Assembly: GCF_001746365.1 (NCBI RefSeq)
Contig: NZ_MJAJ01000032.1
Span: 1 to 64,000 of the forward strand
Source of the DNA: Streptomyces sp. LUP30
GTDB lineage: Bacteria > Actinomycetota > Actinomycetes > Streptomycetales > Streptomycetaceae
DNA length: 64,000 nt
Direction: 5' to 3'
The notes beneath the pieces were generated by a model that worked only from the letters and a program-made list of their open reading frames with translations, did not search any database and had not been told where the DNA came from. Below, piece after piece: positions 1 through 7,942 of this stretch. A program made the position numbers and the translations under genes. The first letter of the stretch is position 1; each line of letters starts with the position of its first letter.

Positions 1-214
1 CCGCGCCGGCAGCCGCCGTCGCGGCAGCGGCGGCCGCCTCGGCCGCTGTCAGGCCGTCTTCGTCGCGGCCTCCCTGCTTACTTGGCTCTCCCTGCTGTCC
101 GTGCGCGCGAGGCGGGTCACCGGCGGCGCGCGAGGCGCCGGAGGACGGGGCGGCCGCGTCGGACGCGGCGCCCCCGTCGGGCACGGCGTCCGCGGTGTGC
201 TGGTGATCTGTCAT
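1..214 (-). CDS. N-terminal part of a protein cut by the window edge, probably PspC-domain membrane protein
   Basis: Reading leftward from an ATG at the right end, an open frame runs off the window edge. The visible 71 residues are a low-complexity Ala/Gly/Pro/Asp-rich stretch beginning MTDHQHTADAVPDGG and ending in an Ala run; no domain is reached. It is divergent from the PspC sensor kinase. In Streptomyces that position is usually held by a PspC-domain membrane protein with a disordered N-terminus, so that is the inferred identity. The sequence itself shows only the disordered leader. Confidence 0.6.
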   Translation of the reverse strand, partial: MTDHQHTADAVPDGGAASDAAAPSSGASRAAGDPPRAHGQQGEPSKQGGRDEDGLTAAEAAAAAATAAAGA

Positions 215-270
215 GACTCCATGGTGGCGGGCGGACCGCCCTCGTGGCAGCCGGAACAACCCTGGTCGGA

Positions 271-359
271 CCCTGATATCGGCCCTGATCCGCGGCCGGG
301 GACGCGTTCGACGTGCGGGCGCTGCGAAGATCAGGGGCGTCTCGGGGGCCAACCCTGAT
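271..359. promoter_or_regulatory. Cluster of CCCTGAT motifs in the divergent promoter region
   Basis: CCCTGAT occurs on the + strand at 271-277, 283-289 and 353-359, and in inverted orientation (ATCAGGG) at 330-336. The first two are direct repeats 12 bp apart and the last two form an inverted repeat. All lie between the divergent gene and the sensor-kinase coding region. This is inferred to be an operator, most simply for the adjacent LuxR-type response regulator; the regulator is not proven. Confidence 0.45.
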
Positions 360-1686
360 GCCCGGGCCCGCGGCCCGTGTGACCATCGTTGGCATGCCGG
401 AAGCCGCAGCAGCGCCACTCGTCGAACCGCGGCCGCCGCGCAAGCTCTACCGCAGCAGCGACGGACGCTGGCTGGGTGGCGTGGCGCGGGGGCTCGCCGG
501 GCATCTCGGCCTGCCTGTCGTGTGGGTGCGGCTCGTCTTCGCCGGCCTGTTCATGGCGGACGGCCTCGGCGCCCTGCTCTACGCGGCCTTCTGGTTCTTC
601 GTGCCGCTCGGCGTCGGCGGCGTCGGAGATCAGAAGCCGCCGGCGCTCGTCGCCACCGAGACCGCGCCCGACGGCCGCCGCAGACTCGTCGCGCGCAAGC
701 CCGACAAGGGGCAGATCGTCGCGCTGCTCCTCATGGTCGTGGTCGCCACGGTCTTCGTGACCAACGTGAATCTGGGCAGCGGGGCCAAGGCCTACCTCGT
801 GCCCGCCGTCCTCGTCGGCGCCGGCGTCGCCCTCGTCTGGCGTCAGGCGGACAACGCGCGCCGGGCCCGCTGGGTCGAGGTGGGTCGCAAGCGTCGTACG
901 CTCACGCTCCTGCGAGCGGGCGCCGGCGTCCTGTTGGTCACGGCAGGCGTCTCCGGCACGTTCGTCCTGCAGGGCTCCGCGACCCACCTCGGCTCCGTTC
1001 TGCAGGCGGCCCTCGCCGTGATCGTCGGCATCACCCTCCTCGCCGGGCCCTACCTGGTCCGTATGACCCAGGACCTCTCCGAGGAACGCCTCATGCGCAT
1101 CCGTGCACAGGAACGGGCGGAGGTCGCCGCCCACGTCCACGACTCGGTGCTGCACACCCTGACCCTGATCCAGCGCAACGCGGAGAACGTCGGCGAGGTG
1201 CGCCGTCTCGCCCGCGCCCAGGAGCGCGACCTGCGCACCTGGCTCTACAAACCCGAGGGCACCGGAAAGGACGAGGCCGACGAGCCGACCACGGTCGCCG
1301 ACGCGGTGCGCCGCAGCGCCGCCGAAGTGGAGGACAAGCACGGTGTGCCCATCGAGGTCGTGGTGGTCGGAGACTGCGCGCTCGACGACCGCATCGGGGC
1401 ACAGATGCAGGCCGCGCGCGAGGCGATGGTGAACGCGGCCAAGTACGGTGGCGACGGCGGCGCCGTGCAGGTCTACGCCGAAGTCGAGGGCAGGACGGTC
1501 TTCGTGTCCGTCCGCGACCGAGGCCCGGGCTTCGACCTCGACTCGATACCCGCCGACCGTATGGGCGTCAGAGAATCGATCATCGGCCGGATGGAGCGCC
1601 ACGGCGGCACGGCGCGGCTCCGGGCGGTCCCGGACGGCGGCACCGAGATCGAGCTGGAGATGGAGAGGGCGGAGAAGACGTCATGA
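358..1686 (+). CDS. PspC-domain sensor histidine kinase
   Basis: Membrane sensor kinase, first half of a two-component pair with the downstream regulator. Order of parts: an N-terminal PspC domain (around residues 25-85, RKLYRSSDGRWLGGVARGLA then a hydrophobic segment), about four further membrane segments up to residue 235, a HisKA_3-type dimerisation helix with phospho-acceptor His in AHVHDSVLHTL, and a C-terminal HATPase (AMVNAAKYG as N box, DRGPGF as G1 box). The start is uncertain: ATG 358 follows a GGGGG stretch, ATG 394 (MPEAAAAP) is a common family start without a clear ribosome site, and GTG 313 is also open. The stop overlaps the regulator start (ATGA). The PspC module suggests envelope-stress sensing, by inference. 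Confidence 0.9.
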   Translation: MPGPAARVTIVGMPEAAAAPLVEPRPPRKLYRSSDGRWLGGVARGLAGHLGLPVVWVRLVFAGLFMADGLGALLYAAFWFFVPLGVGGVGDQKPPALVATETAPDGRRRLVARKPDKGQIVALLLMVVVATVFVTNVNLGSGAKAYLVPAVLVGAGVALVWRQADNARRARWVEVGRKRRTLTLLRAGAGVLLVTAGVSGTFVLQGSATHLGSVLQAALAVIVGITLLAGPYLVRMTQDLSEERLMRIRAQERAEVAAHVHDSVLHTLTLIQRNAENVGEVRRLARAQERDLRTWLYKPEGTGKDEADEPTTVADAVRRSAAEVEDKHGVPIEVVVVGDCALDDRIGAQMQAAREAMVNAAKYGGDGGAVQVYAEVEGRTVFVSVRDRGPGFDLDSIPADRMGVRESIIGRMERHGGTARLRAVPDGGTEIELEMERAEKTS

Positions 1687-2438
1687 GCGACCCGACCGAC
1701 ACGAACGACACGAACGGCACCGCGGAAGCGGGGGAGCCCGGGAGGCCGGCGCAGACCCCGGGCGACGGGGCGGGCGGGCGCCGGGTGCGTGTGGTCCTCG
1801 TCGACGACCACCGCATGTTCCGCACGGGCGTACAGGCCGAGATCGGCCAGACCGAGCAGACCGGCGTCGAAGTCGTCGGCGAGGCGGCGGACGTCGACCA
1901 GGCGGTCACCGTCATCACCGCGACCCGACCCGAGGTGGTGCTCCTCGACGTCCATCTGCCGGGCGGCGGCGGCGTCGAGGTGCTGCGCCGCTGCGCCCCG
2001 CTGATGGCCGACGCCGAGCAGCCCGTGCGCTTCCTGGCCCTGTCCGTCTCGGACGCGGCGGAGGACGTGATCGGCGTGATCCGCGGCGGCGCCCGGGGCT
2101 ATGTCACCAAGACGATCACGGGGGCAGACCTGGTGAACTCGATCTTCCGGGTGCAGGAGGGCGACGCGGTCTTCTCGCCGCGGCTGGCCGGGTTCGTCCT
2201 CGACGCCTTCGCCTCCACCGACGCCCCGCCGGTCGACGAGGACCTCGACCGTCTCACCCAGCGCGAGCGCGAGGTGCTGCGCCTCATCGCCCGCGGCTAC
2301 GCCTACAAGGAGATCGCCAAGCAGCTCTTCATCTCCGTCAAGACGGTCGAGTCGCACGTCTCGGCGGTGCTGCGCAAGCTCCAGCTGTCCAACCGTCACG
2401 AACTGACCCGCTGGGCCACGGCGCGAAGGCTGGTGTGA
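1683..2438 (+). CDS. LuxR/NarL-family response regulator
   Basis: Cytoplasmic transcription regulator of 251 residues, translationally coupled to the PspC kinase by an ATGA overlap. After a disordered 33-residue leader rich in Asp/Thr, the receiver domain shows VVLVDDHRMFR (acidic pocket) and VVLLDVHLPGGGG (phospho-acceptor Asp), with the conserved Lys in GYVTKTITG. The C-terminal GerE helix-turn-helix reads LTQREREVLRLIARGYAYKE then VKTVESHVSAVLRKL. The family normally binds DNA as a dimer after phosphorylation; its own promoter is a likely target given the repeated motif upstream of the kinase. Confidence 0.93.
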   Translation: MSDPTDTNDTNGTAEAGEPGRPAQTPGDGAGGRRVRVVLVDDHRMFRTGVQAEIGQTEQTGVEVVGEAADVDQAVTVITATRPEVVLLDVHLPGGGGVEVLRRCAPLMADAEQPVRFLALSVSDAAEDVIGVIRGGARGYVTKTITGADLVNSIFRVQEGDAVFSPRLAGFVLDAFASTDAPPVDEDLDRLTQREREVLRLIARGYAYKEIAKQLFISVKTVESHVSAVLRKLQLSNRHELTRWATARRLV

Positions 2439-2498
2439 CCGGGGGAACCTGCACGACGCAACCCGTATCCGACGCCCCATCATGACCAGTTCCAAGTC

Positions 2499-2549
2499 GG
2501 CTACGGCTACGGCTACGGCTACGGCTACGGCTACGGCTACGGCTACGGC
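2499..2549 (+). repeat. Hexanucleotide tandem repeat (GGCTAC)8
   Basis: Eight perfect GGCTAC units followed by a partial copy, lying between the response-regulator stop and the stop of the convergent NlpC gene. In the frame of the upstream regulator it would encode Gly-Tyr repeats, but a stop codon precedes it and no start codon follows in that frame. It is best read as an intergenic microsatellite likely to vary in copy number between strains. Confidence 0.9.
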
Positions 2550-2620
2550 GGGGGCGACGGCGTGGGTGGGGGCCACTCGCCATCGCCTCCGACCGGGCCG
2601 CGACGCACACCGTCGACCCT

Positions 2621-3703
2621 TCACACCACCCGCGTGGCCCCCGCGAAGGGCATCTCGTCGATCGGGGCCACGCGGACCGGGGCCGACGGGTTCGGGGCGT
2701 GGATCATCTGGCCGTTCCCGATGTAGAGGCCGACGTGGGAGATGCCCGAGTAGAAGAACACCAGGTCGCCCGGGCGAAGTTCGGAGCGGGAGACCCGCTG
2801 CCCCGCTCCGATCTGGGCGTACGTGGTGCGGGGCAGGGAGACCCCGGCGGAGCGGTAGGAGGCGAGGACGAGTCCCGAGCAGTCGAAGGCGTTCGGCCCG
2901 GTCGCGCCCCACACATACGGGCTGCCCAGCTTGGAGTAGGCGTAGGCGACGGCCGCCGCGGCGCGGGAGCTGGGGGCCTCGGCGTCGGCGGAGCCGGGCG
3001 GTGGGAGGTCGGCGCGTCCGCTCGTCGACGTGCGTGAGGCACGTGAGGCGCCGTAGCCCGTGCCGCCGTCCGCCTCGCCGATCCGGGCCCGCTCGGGCGC
3101 CGTCAGCCGGGACAACAGCTTGCGCGCGGCGTCCAGTTTGGCGGTGATCGCCGTCTTCTGCGTCTTCAGTTCCGCCCGACGGGCCTTGAGCGAGGTCAGT
3201 TCGAGGCGCGCGGCGCCGCGCAGTTGCTCGATCTCCCGGAGCTGTCCGCGCACCCGGGCGACGGCGGCCGACTGGCGGTCGCCGGCCCGTTCGGCGAAGG
3301 CGGCACCGTCGAGGTAGTGGTCCGGGTCGTCGGAGAGCGCCAGTTGCACGGCGGGGTCGAGCCCACTGCTGCGGTACTGCGCCGCCGCCATCGAACCCAG
3401 CGCCTGGCGCGCCGTGTTGAGCTTCTCCTCCTTGCGCGCCGCCTCGTCCCGCATCGTCGCCAGCCGCTGTTCGGCCGCGGTCGCCTTCTCCTGCGCGCCG
3501 TTGTACTTCTCGGTGGCTTCCTCCGCCTCCTGGTACAGCTTGGCCACCTTCGCCTTGACCTCGGCCGGGGACAGGTTCGGCTCGGCCTGCCCGGTCCCGT
3601 CGAAGGCCGTCGCCGTCGCGACGCCCGCGAGAGCGAGCGTGAACGCGGTGCGGGCCGTATGGCCGCCGAGCGAGCGCTGTCGGGGCTTGCGGTGCGCTGC
3701 CAC
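2621..3703 (-). CDS. Secreted NlpC/P60 cell-wall endopeptidase with coiled-coil N-terminus
   Basis: Predicted exported peptidoglycan hydrolase of 360 residues. It starts at GTG with AAGGAC about ten bases upstream; a longer open frame exists but lacks a ribosome site. An N-terminal signal sequence (TARTAFTLALAGVATATA) is followed by a long coiled coil (about residues 40-205, Lys/Glu/Ala-rich) and a C-terminal NlpC/P60 domain. The catalytic Cys lies in NAFDCSGLV and the His in GISHVGLYIG, with GDLVFF between. The family cleaves D-gamma-glutamyl-diaminopimelate bonds in stem peptides. It is a paralogue of the NlpC gene ending at 7485 but lacks that gene's riboswitch. Confidence 0.92.
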   Translation of the reverse strand: MAAHRKPRQRSLGGHTARTAFTLALAGVATATAFDGTGQAEPNLSPAEVKAKVAKLYQEAEEATEKYNGAQEKATAAEQRLATMRDEAARKEEKLNTARQALGSMAAAQYRSSGLDPAVQLALSDDPDHYLDGAAFAERAGDRQSAAVARVRGQLREIEQLRGAARLELTSLKARRAELKTQKTAITAKLDAARKLLSRLTAPERARIGEADGGTGYGASRASRTSTSGRADLPPPGSADAEAPSSRAAAAVAYAYSKLGSPYVWGATGPNAFDCSGLVLASYRSAGVSLPRTTYAQIGAGQRVSRSELRPGDLVFFYSGISHVGLYIGNGQMIHAPNPSAPVRVAPIDEMPFAGATRVV

Positions 3704-4070
3704 TGGGACTGCACGTCCTTTCGTACGACCGCCTCGGTCGAACCGCAGGGCCGTCGAGGGAGCGGACGGACGGCCCCGCAGCGGTCGACGTGTCCGGCGA
3801 CGCCCCCGCACGGGGGAGCGGGACGCCGCCGGACCTCTCGGCGGTGGTGGCCGACTGCCGCCCCTGGCCCGGGCGGCGGTGGGGAGCCGGTCACCTGGGG
3901 GAGGACGCTAGGCCCGAAGGTGTCGGTCGGGTAACGCGATGTGCGGAAGTGACACGAGCGGACTGCCGACTGACCGGATGTGGTCGACTCTCCGAACCCG
4001 GCGCGCCGGGTTCGCGCGGTGCGCTGACCGAAGCGTTGATTCCGGGGGCGCGCCCCGGTGGAGGAGTGCT

Positions 4071-4151
4071 ATGGCGCATATATGCACGGCGCGGCCGGGC
4101 GGTCGCCTCGAGGATGCGCTCGGCGGTCAGGGGGGACCGGGGCCCGGGTGA
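4071..4151 (+). CDS. Possible 26-residue small ORF
   Basis: ATG follows GGAGGAG with four bases between, an unusually good ribosome site for an isolated spot. The predicted peptide starts MAHICTARPGGRLEDALGG and ends in Gly/Pro. There is no recognisable domain. It may be a leader peptide or chance; the codon third positions are GC-rich but the length is too short to judge coding. Confidence 0.2.
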   Translation: MAHICTARPGGRLEDALGGQGGPGPG

Positions 4152-4196
4152 GGGGCCCGGGTGAGGGGCGGTGCCGGGCCGGTGCGGTGGGCTGAT

Positions 4197-4202
4197 TAGC
4201 AT
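4197..4202 (+). promoter_or_regulatory. Candidate -10 element for leaderless transcription
   Basis: TAGCAT (TANNNT form) lies seven bases before the ATG of the small membrane protein, which has no Shine-Dalgarno sequence. This spacing would place the transcription start at or next to the A of the start codon. Confidence 0.4.
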
Positions 4203-4209
4203 CCGCTTC

Positions 4210-4563
4210 ATGGACGTACTCATCCATCTCTTCGTCGGCCTGCACATCATCGGCATCGCCGCCCTCCTGGGCGGCTTCCTCACGCAGATGAAGGCGATGG
4301 GCCGGGGCGCCGCCCGCTTCGTCCCCGCGATGCTGCACGGCGCGGCCACGATGCTGGTCACCGGTGTGATCCTGGTCGGCCTCAACCAGGCCGACGACCA
4401 GCACATCGACAACATCAAGATCGGGGTGAAGCTCGCGCTGCTGATCGTGATCCTCGGCCTGGTCTACGTGAAGCGGGACGACGAGCGGGTGGAGAAGCCT
4501 CTCTTCGGCCTGGTCGGACTGCTGACCGTCACGAACGTCTTCATCGCGGTGCTCTGGACCTGA
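4210..4563 (+). CDS. Small integral membrane protein, conserved in actinobacteria
   Basis: 117-residue protein with four predicted membrane segments: HLFVGLHIIGIAALLGGF, an Ala/Val/Leu helix around residues 45-60, VKLALLIVILGLVYV and a C-terminal LLTVTNVFIAVLW. Charged loops lie between (QADDQHIDN and KRDDERVEK). No catalytic motif is seen and no function is assigned. The start is the ATG immediately after a TAGCAT hexamer, suggesting a leaderless message. Its 3' end overlaps the convergent transporter gene by 23 bases. Confidence 0.8.
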   Translation: MDVLIHLFVGLHIIGIAALLGGFLTQMKAMGRGAARFVPAMLHGAATMLVTGVILVGLNQADDQHIDNIKIGVKLALLIVILGLVYVKRDDERVEKPLFGLVGLLTVTNVFIAVLWT

Positions 4564-5554
4564 CCGCCGCGCCGCCGCGGGCCGCGGCCGCCGCGGCGAC
4601 GGCCAGCCAGGCCGCCACCGCGACCCACAGCAGCACCTCGCCCGGCCCCCTCAGCCACGGGACGTCCGCGGCGGCGGCCACGGACAGGGTCGCCGCCGCC
4701 GTCATGCCCATCGGGAACGCCGTCGCCCAGCGGCGCACGTCGTAGCGTGGCCGCGGCCACCGCACCTCGGTGCCCAGCAGGACGACGTACCAGGCCAGGT
4801 CGAGCACCAGCAGCGCCACCGTCACCGAACGCAGGACGCCCGCGTCGTCGTCGTTCCACAGGTGCAGACCGCCGCCCTCGGCCATGAGGAGTTCCGCTCC
4901 CGCGAGCGCCGAGACGGCGAGCGCGCCGCCCGCCACCCACTGGTCCCCGGCGCCCTCGGCCACCTGCCGCAGGTCGAACAGGGGCAGGGCGGCGCAGTAG
5001 AGCACGAGCCCGAGCCAGAAGAGCACGAGCGCGGTGTGCGCGAGCCAGGCCGCCCCCTCCGCCCGCGCGAGGGCCGCGCCGAGCACGGCGAGGCCCTGGG
5101 TGGCCACGCAGCACAGGAAGACCGAGCCGGGCATGCCCCGTCGCCAGCGCTTGACGACGATCACGAGCAGCACGGGCCACAACACCGCCGCCAGAGCCAG
5201 CAGCGCCTCGGCCAGGGTGTGCCGGCCGAGCGAGGAGACGCGGGCGCCGAGCACCGTCGTCGCGGCCACGGCGGTCGGCGCCCCCGGCGTCCTCGCCTCG
5301 GCCAGCCACCGCTCGCGCTCCAGCGACAGCCGGGCGACGAAGTCCGCGGCCAGCACGGCCCAGGCGGCGGCCGCCATCGCCAGGGTCACGCGGGACACCA
5401 CCTCGTACCCCGTCAGATGCAGGCCGACCGAGACGATCCCGGTGGCCATCACGGCGGCCCCGGCCGCCGGTTCCCGCCGCGCCCACCGCTCGCGCAGCGA
5501 GGGGCGGCCGGAGGGCACGGGAGGGGGCGGGGGGAGTGCGCGGGACCCGGACAT
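4541..5554 (-). CDS. TDT-family (tellurite resistance/C4-dicarboxylate) membrane transporter
   Basis: 337-residue polytopic membrane protein with about ten hydrophobic segments. The early motif AAVMATGIVSVGLHL and the late WATAFPMGMTAAA match the signature regions of the TDT family (SLAC1/TehA/Mae1 fold), whose members move anions, dicarboxylates or sulfite. A Pro-rich cytoplasmic N-terminus precedes the first helix. The start is an ATG giving MSGSRALPPPP; an upstream extension is open but unlikely. The substrate cannot be inferred from the neighbours. Confidence 0.75.
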   Translation of the reverse strand: MSGSRALPPPPPVPSGRPSLRERWARREPAAGAAVMATGIVSVGLHLTGYEVVSRVTLAMAAAAWAVLAADFVARLSLERERWLAEARTPGAPTAVAATTVLGARVSSLGRHTLAEALLALAAVLWPVLLVIVVKRWRRGMPGSVFLCCVATQGLAVLGAALARAEGAAWLAHTALVLFWLGLVLYCAALPLFDLRQVAEGAGDQWVAGGALAVSALAGAELLMAEGGGLHLWNDDDAGVLRSVTVALLVLDLAWYVVLLGTEVRWPRPRYDVRRWATAFPMGMTAAATLSVAAAADVPWLRGPGEVLLWVAVAAWLAVAAAAAARGGAAVRSRAPR

Positions 5555-5714
5555 GCGGCCGATGCTAGGGAGCCCGTCCCGCCGTGAGAGCGGGGCACGC
5601 GCGCGTGGGGCGGGAAAAACGCGCGGGTGCCCGGTGGGGGCGTCGGGTCGCGCCCACGCGCGGGGCGAGGGAAGAGAAGGAAAGGTACCGATCCCGGGGC
5701 GCACAGGCGGCCGG

Positions 5715-5727
5715 TAGTGTTGGCCGG
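5715..5727 (+). promoter_or_regulatory. Candidate leaderless promoter for the VOC gene
   Basis: TAGTGT ends six bases before a GTG start that lacks a Shine-Dalgarno sequence. The arrangement fits transcription beginning at the start codon itself. Confidence 0.45.
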
Positions 5728-6182
5728 TGATCACCCACCCGAAAATCCAGCTGACCGTCGACTGTGCCGAGCCGGAGCGACTCGTGGCGTTCTGGGCCGC
5801 AGCTCTGGGCTACGAAGTCGAGCCGCCACCAGCGCCCTTCGCCAGTTGGCGCGCGTACTGGTTGGACCAGGGCCTGTCGGAGGAGGAGCTGGGCACGGGT
5901 GACTGCGGTGACTCCGTCGTCGATCCACGGGGCGTCGGACCGCGGATCTGGTTCCAGCAGGTGCCCGAGCCCAAGGCCACCAAGAACCGGCTCCACCTCG
6001 ACCTCGGCGTGAGCGGTGGGCGCGGCGTCCCGTTCGCAACCCGTAGGGAGCGCGTCCTTGCCGAAGTGGCGCGCCTGGAGAGCGCTGGTGCGTCCCCGCT
6101 ACGTGTCGAGGAGTCGGAGGAATCGGGCTCCTGTTTCGTCGTGATGCAGGATCCGGAGGGCAACGAGTTCTGCGTTCACTGA
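5727..6182 (+). CDS. VOC-superfamily (glyoxalase/bleomycin-resistance-like) protein
   Basis: 151-residue protein with the two-module beta-alpha-beta-beta-beta fold of the vicinal-oxygen-chelate family. The first module shows IQLTVDCAEPERLVAFWAAA and the second LHLDLGV, ending in VMQDPEGNEFCVH, the usual C-terminal metal-ligand strand (DPEGNEF). It matches the actinobacterial glyoxalase-like group of unknown substrate. The GTG start is chosen because a TAGTGT hexamer sits six bases upstream, consistent with leaderless translation. It stands alone between two leftward genes. Confidence 0.85.
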   Translation: MITHPKIQLTVDCAEPERLVAFWAAALGYEVEPPPAPFASWRAYWLDQGLSEEELGTGDCGDSVVDPRGVGPRIWFQQVPEPKATKNRLHLDLGVSGGRGVPFATRRERVLAEVARLESAGASPLRVEESEESGSCFVVMQDPEGNEFCVH

Positions 6183-6282
6183 GCTCACCGCCGCCTCTTC
6201 GGTGGTGCTGGAGTGGACTTCTCATCGCCGTGTCCCACCGGACAATCCTCGGACAGGACGATGAGAAAGGCCGACTCGACTG

Positions 6283-6300
6283 CGGACCCACAGGGGTCCG
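6283..6300 (-). terminator. Short hairpin after the second NlpC gene
   Basis: Seven-base perfect stem CGGACCC/GGGTCCG with a four-base loop, directly beyond the stop of the leftward NlpC gene. There is no U tract, as is usual in Streptomyces. Confidence 0.5.
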
Positions 6301-6306
6301 GGGGTC

Positions 6307-7485
6307 TCAGGCGGGGCGAACCACGCTGTGGATGCCTGACTCGCCGCCGTAGTAGACGGACTCCTCGCGGACGTAGGCGCCCGGCTTCGGGGCGTGGATC
6401 ATCATGCCGTTGCCGATGTAGACGCCGACATGGCTGACGTCGTCGTAGAAGAAGACCAGGTCACCGGGTCGGGCGTCGGCGAGGGAGACCGCGGTGCCGG
6501 CGGTCGCCTGGTCGTACGTGGTGCGCGGGAGCGTGACGCCGGCGGCCTTCCAGACGGCCTGGGTGAGTCCGGAGCAGTCGTAGGAGCCGGGGCCCACGGC
6601 GCCCCAGACGTACGGCTTGCCGATCTGCGCGCGGGCGAAGGCCAGCGCCTTCTCGGCCTTGGTGCCGTACGACGGGTCGGCGGGGGAGGCAGGGGCGGAG
6701 GCGGAGGGGGACGACGATCCGGTCGCCGTGCCCGACGGGACGCCGCCGCTCTCCTGGCGCGGCGCGGGCTGTGCGGCCGCCTGCAGCCGGGCGAGTTCGG
6801 CCGCCTGGTGTGCGGCCTGCTCCTGCCGCTGCTTCTCGACCGCCGCCAGACGCGCCTTCTCCCGGGCCGTCAGCCGGGACAGCAGCTCGCGCGCGTCGCC
6901 GAGCTTCTTCTGGACGGTGGCCTTCGCGGTCCTGAGGTCGCTCTGCGTGTCGGTGAGCGACGCGAGGTTCTCGGCGGCCTCCTGGCGCTTCCGCATCGTC
7001 GTCGACTGCTCGGTGACGTAGTCGTCGACCACGCCCTTCTGGCGGTCGGTGACCCGGCTCATCAGCTGGTTCTGGTCGAAGTAGTCCTGCGGGCTGTCCG
7101 CGAGCAGGAACGTCGCCGTGTCGGGTGCGGAGGCGCCGGTGCGGTACTGGGCCGCCGCCTGGGAACCCAGCTCCTCGCGCGCCTCGTTGAGCTTCTGGGT
7201 GCGCTGGGCGACGTCGTCGAGGAGGGAGTCGACGCGCTTGCGCTGCTTGGTCGTCTTCTCCTTGGCGGCGTTGTACTTCTCGGTCGCCGACTCCGCCTGG
7301 CGGTAGAGGTCGTCGACCTTCTTCTCGACCTCCTCCAGGCTCGGCGTGCCGTCCTCCGACGGAGCGGCGTTCGCCGTCTGGGAGAGCAGGGCCACGGACG
7401 TCAGGGCGGCGGTGGCGAAGGCGGGGGTGCGTATGCCTGCCACGCGCGCGCCCGCGGAGCGCGGCTTGCGGTGCTGCGACGCCAA
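6307..7485 (-). CDS. Secreted NlpC/P60 cell-wall endopeptidase under a c-di-AMP riboswitch
   Basis: 392-residue exported hydrolase. TTG is taken as the start because AAGGAG lies nine bases upstream and the resulting leader MASQHRKPRSAGARV plus TAALTSVALLSQTANA is a good signal peptide. A long coiled coil follows (about residues 45-235, ending in Gln/Ala-rich sequence), then a Ser/Ala/Pro linker, then the NlpC/P60 domain with catalytic Cys in GSYDCSGLTQ and His in VSHVGVYIG. The riboswitch in the 5' leader indicates that expression responds to cyclic di-AMP, as for other actinobacterial cell-wall hydrolase genes. It is a paralogue of the hydrolase at 2.6-3.7 kb. Confidence 0.94.
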   Translation of the reverse strand: MASQHRKPRSAGARVAGIRTPAFATAALTSVALLSQTANAAPSEDGTPSLEEVEKKVDDLYRQAESATEKYNAAKEKTTKQRKRVDSLLDDVAQRTQKLNEAREELGSQAAAQYRTGASAPDTATFLLADSPQDYFDQNQLMSRVTDRQKGVVDDYVTEQSTTMRKRQEAAENLASLTDTQSDLRTAKATVQKKLGDARELLSRLTAREKARLAAVEKQRQEQAAHQAAELARLQAAAQPAPRQESGGVPSGTATGSSSPSASAPASPADPSYGTKAEKALAFARAQIGKPYVWGAVGPGSYDCSGLTQAVWKAAGVTLPRTTYDQATAGTAVSLADARPGDLVFFYDDVSHVGVYIGNGMMIHAPKPGAYVREESVYYGGESGIHSVVRPA

Positions 7486-7529
7486 GGGAGGCGACTCCTT
7501 CCAGTGCTCCGCTTACCGGGTCGGCGGTG

Positions 7530-7710
7530 GGGCGCCTCCCAGGCCGTGCAGGCTCTGGGGAGGGTTCGGGCGGTGAAGAACGGAAGGGTTGCCCGACGGC
7601 CTGCTTCCCCGCGGGGAAGTCGGGCCGATTCACCCCTGGACTTCGGTGCGTCCCCGGTTCCGGGCTGCGCGAGCGGGCGCGCCGGACTGGGCGGAGGCCG
7701 CGCGGCCCGG
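7530..7710 (-). ncRNA. Cyclic di-AMP (ydaO/yuaA-type) riboswitch in the NlpC leader
   Basis: On the minus strand the leader contains GGAACCGGGGA, then GGGGTGAATCGG (complement 7625-7636), a GC hairpin (CTTCCCCGCGGGGAAG), GGGCAACCC and CCCGAACCC (complement 7559-7569). These appear in the order and spacing of the ydaO c-di-AMP aptamer known from rpfA-type leaders in Streptomyces. It is followed by a short expression platform and the AAGGAG site of the hydrolase. Exact ends are approximate. Confidence 0.8.
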
Positions 7711-7910
7711 CGTCGTTCGCCGGCGGGGGTCCTGCGGCCTGTCGGCACGGTAGCCAACTCGTGTGGTCCGTGTGAAGGATGATGGGTGATATGCCCGATA
7801 CATTTTCGTGACCTCGTGCCAGGTCGGCGCGCCTCGGCCGCCCGGTTCGACGGATCGTGACGACGCTCTCCCGGAGGGTGAATGCGGGAGATTCCGGGGA
7901 CGGCAGCCGG

Positions 7911-7933
7911 TTGTCAGTGGCGCCCCCTAGACT
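7911..7933 (+). promoter_or_regulatory. RecA-NDp/PafBC-type DNA-damage promoter of pcrA
   Basis: TTGTCAGTG, eight bases, then TAGACT: an exact match to the actinobacterial TTGTCRGTG-N8-TANNNT promoter used for LexA-independent damage induction. The -10 ends nine bases before the pcrA ATG, so the message has almost no leader. Confidence 0.8.
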
Positions 7934-7942
7934 CGTAGAGCG

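Larger units (their letters stand above)
3704..4209. other. 506-bp intergenic region, no confident gene
   Basis: Divergent spacer between the NlpC gene and a small membrane protein. No c-di-AMP riboswitch core is visible upstream of the NlpC gene. The right part holds a short open frame behind a strong Shine-Dalgarno sequence (listed separately), a GGGCCCGGGTGAG direct duplication near 4138-4165, and a TAGCAT hexamer just before the next gene. The rest shows nothing recognisable. Confidence 0.6.

Noticed and set aside
2482..3147. 221-codon rightward frame starting before the GGCTAC repeat (Ala-Thr repeats)
   Set aside because: It overlaps the NlpC gene antisense and has no domain; the repeat is open in most frames.
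3704..3960. Possible c-di-AMP riboswitch before the first NlpC gene
   Set aside because: None of the GGGGTGAAT or CCGAACCC core elements is present in the right order.
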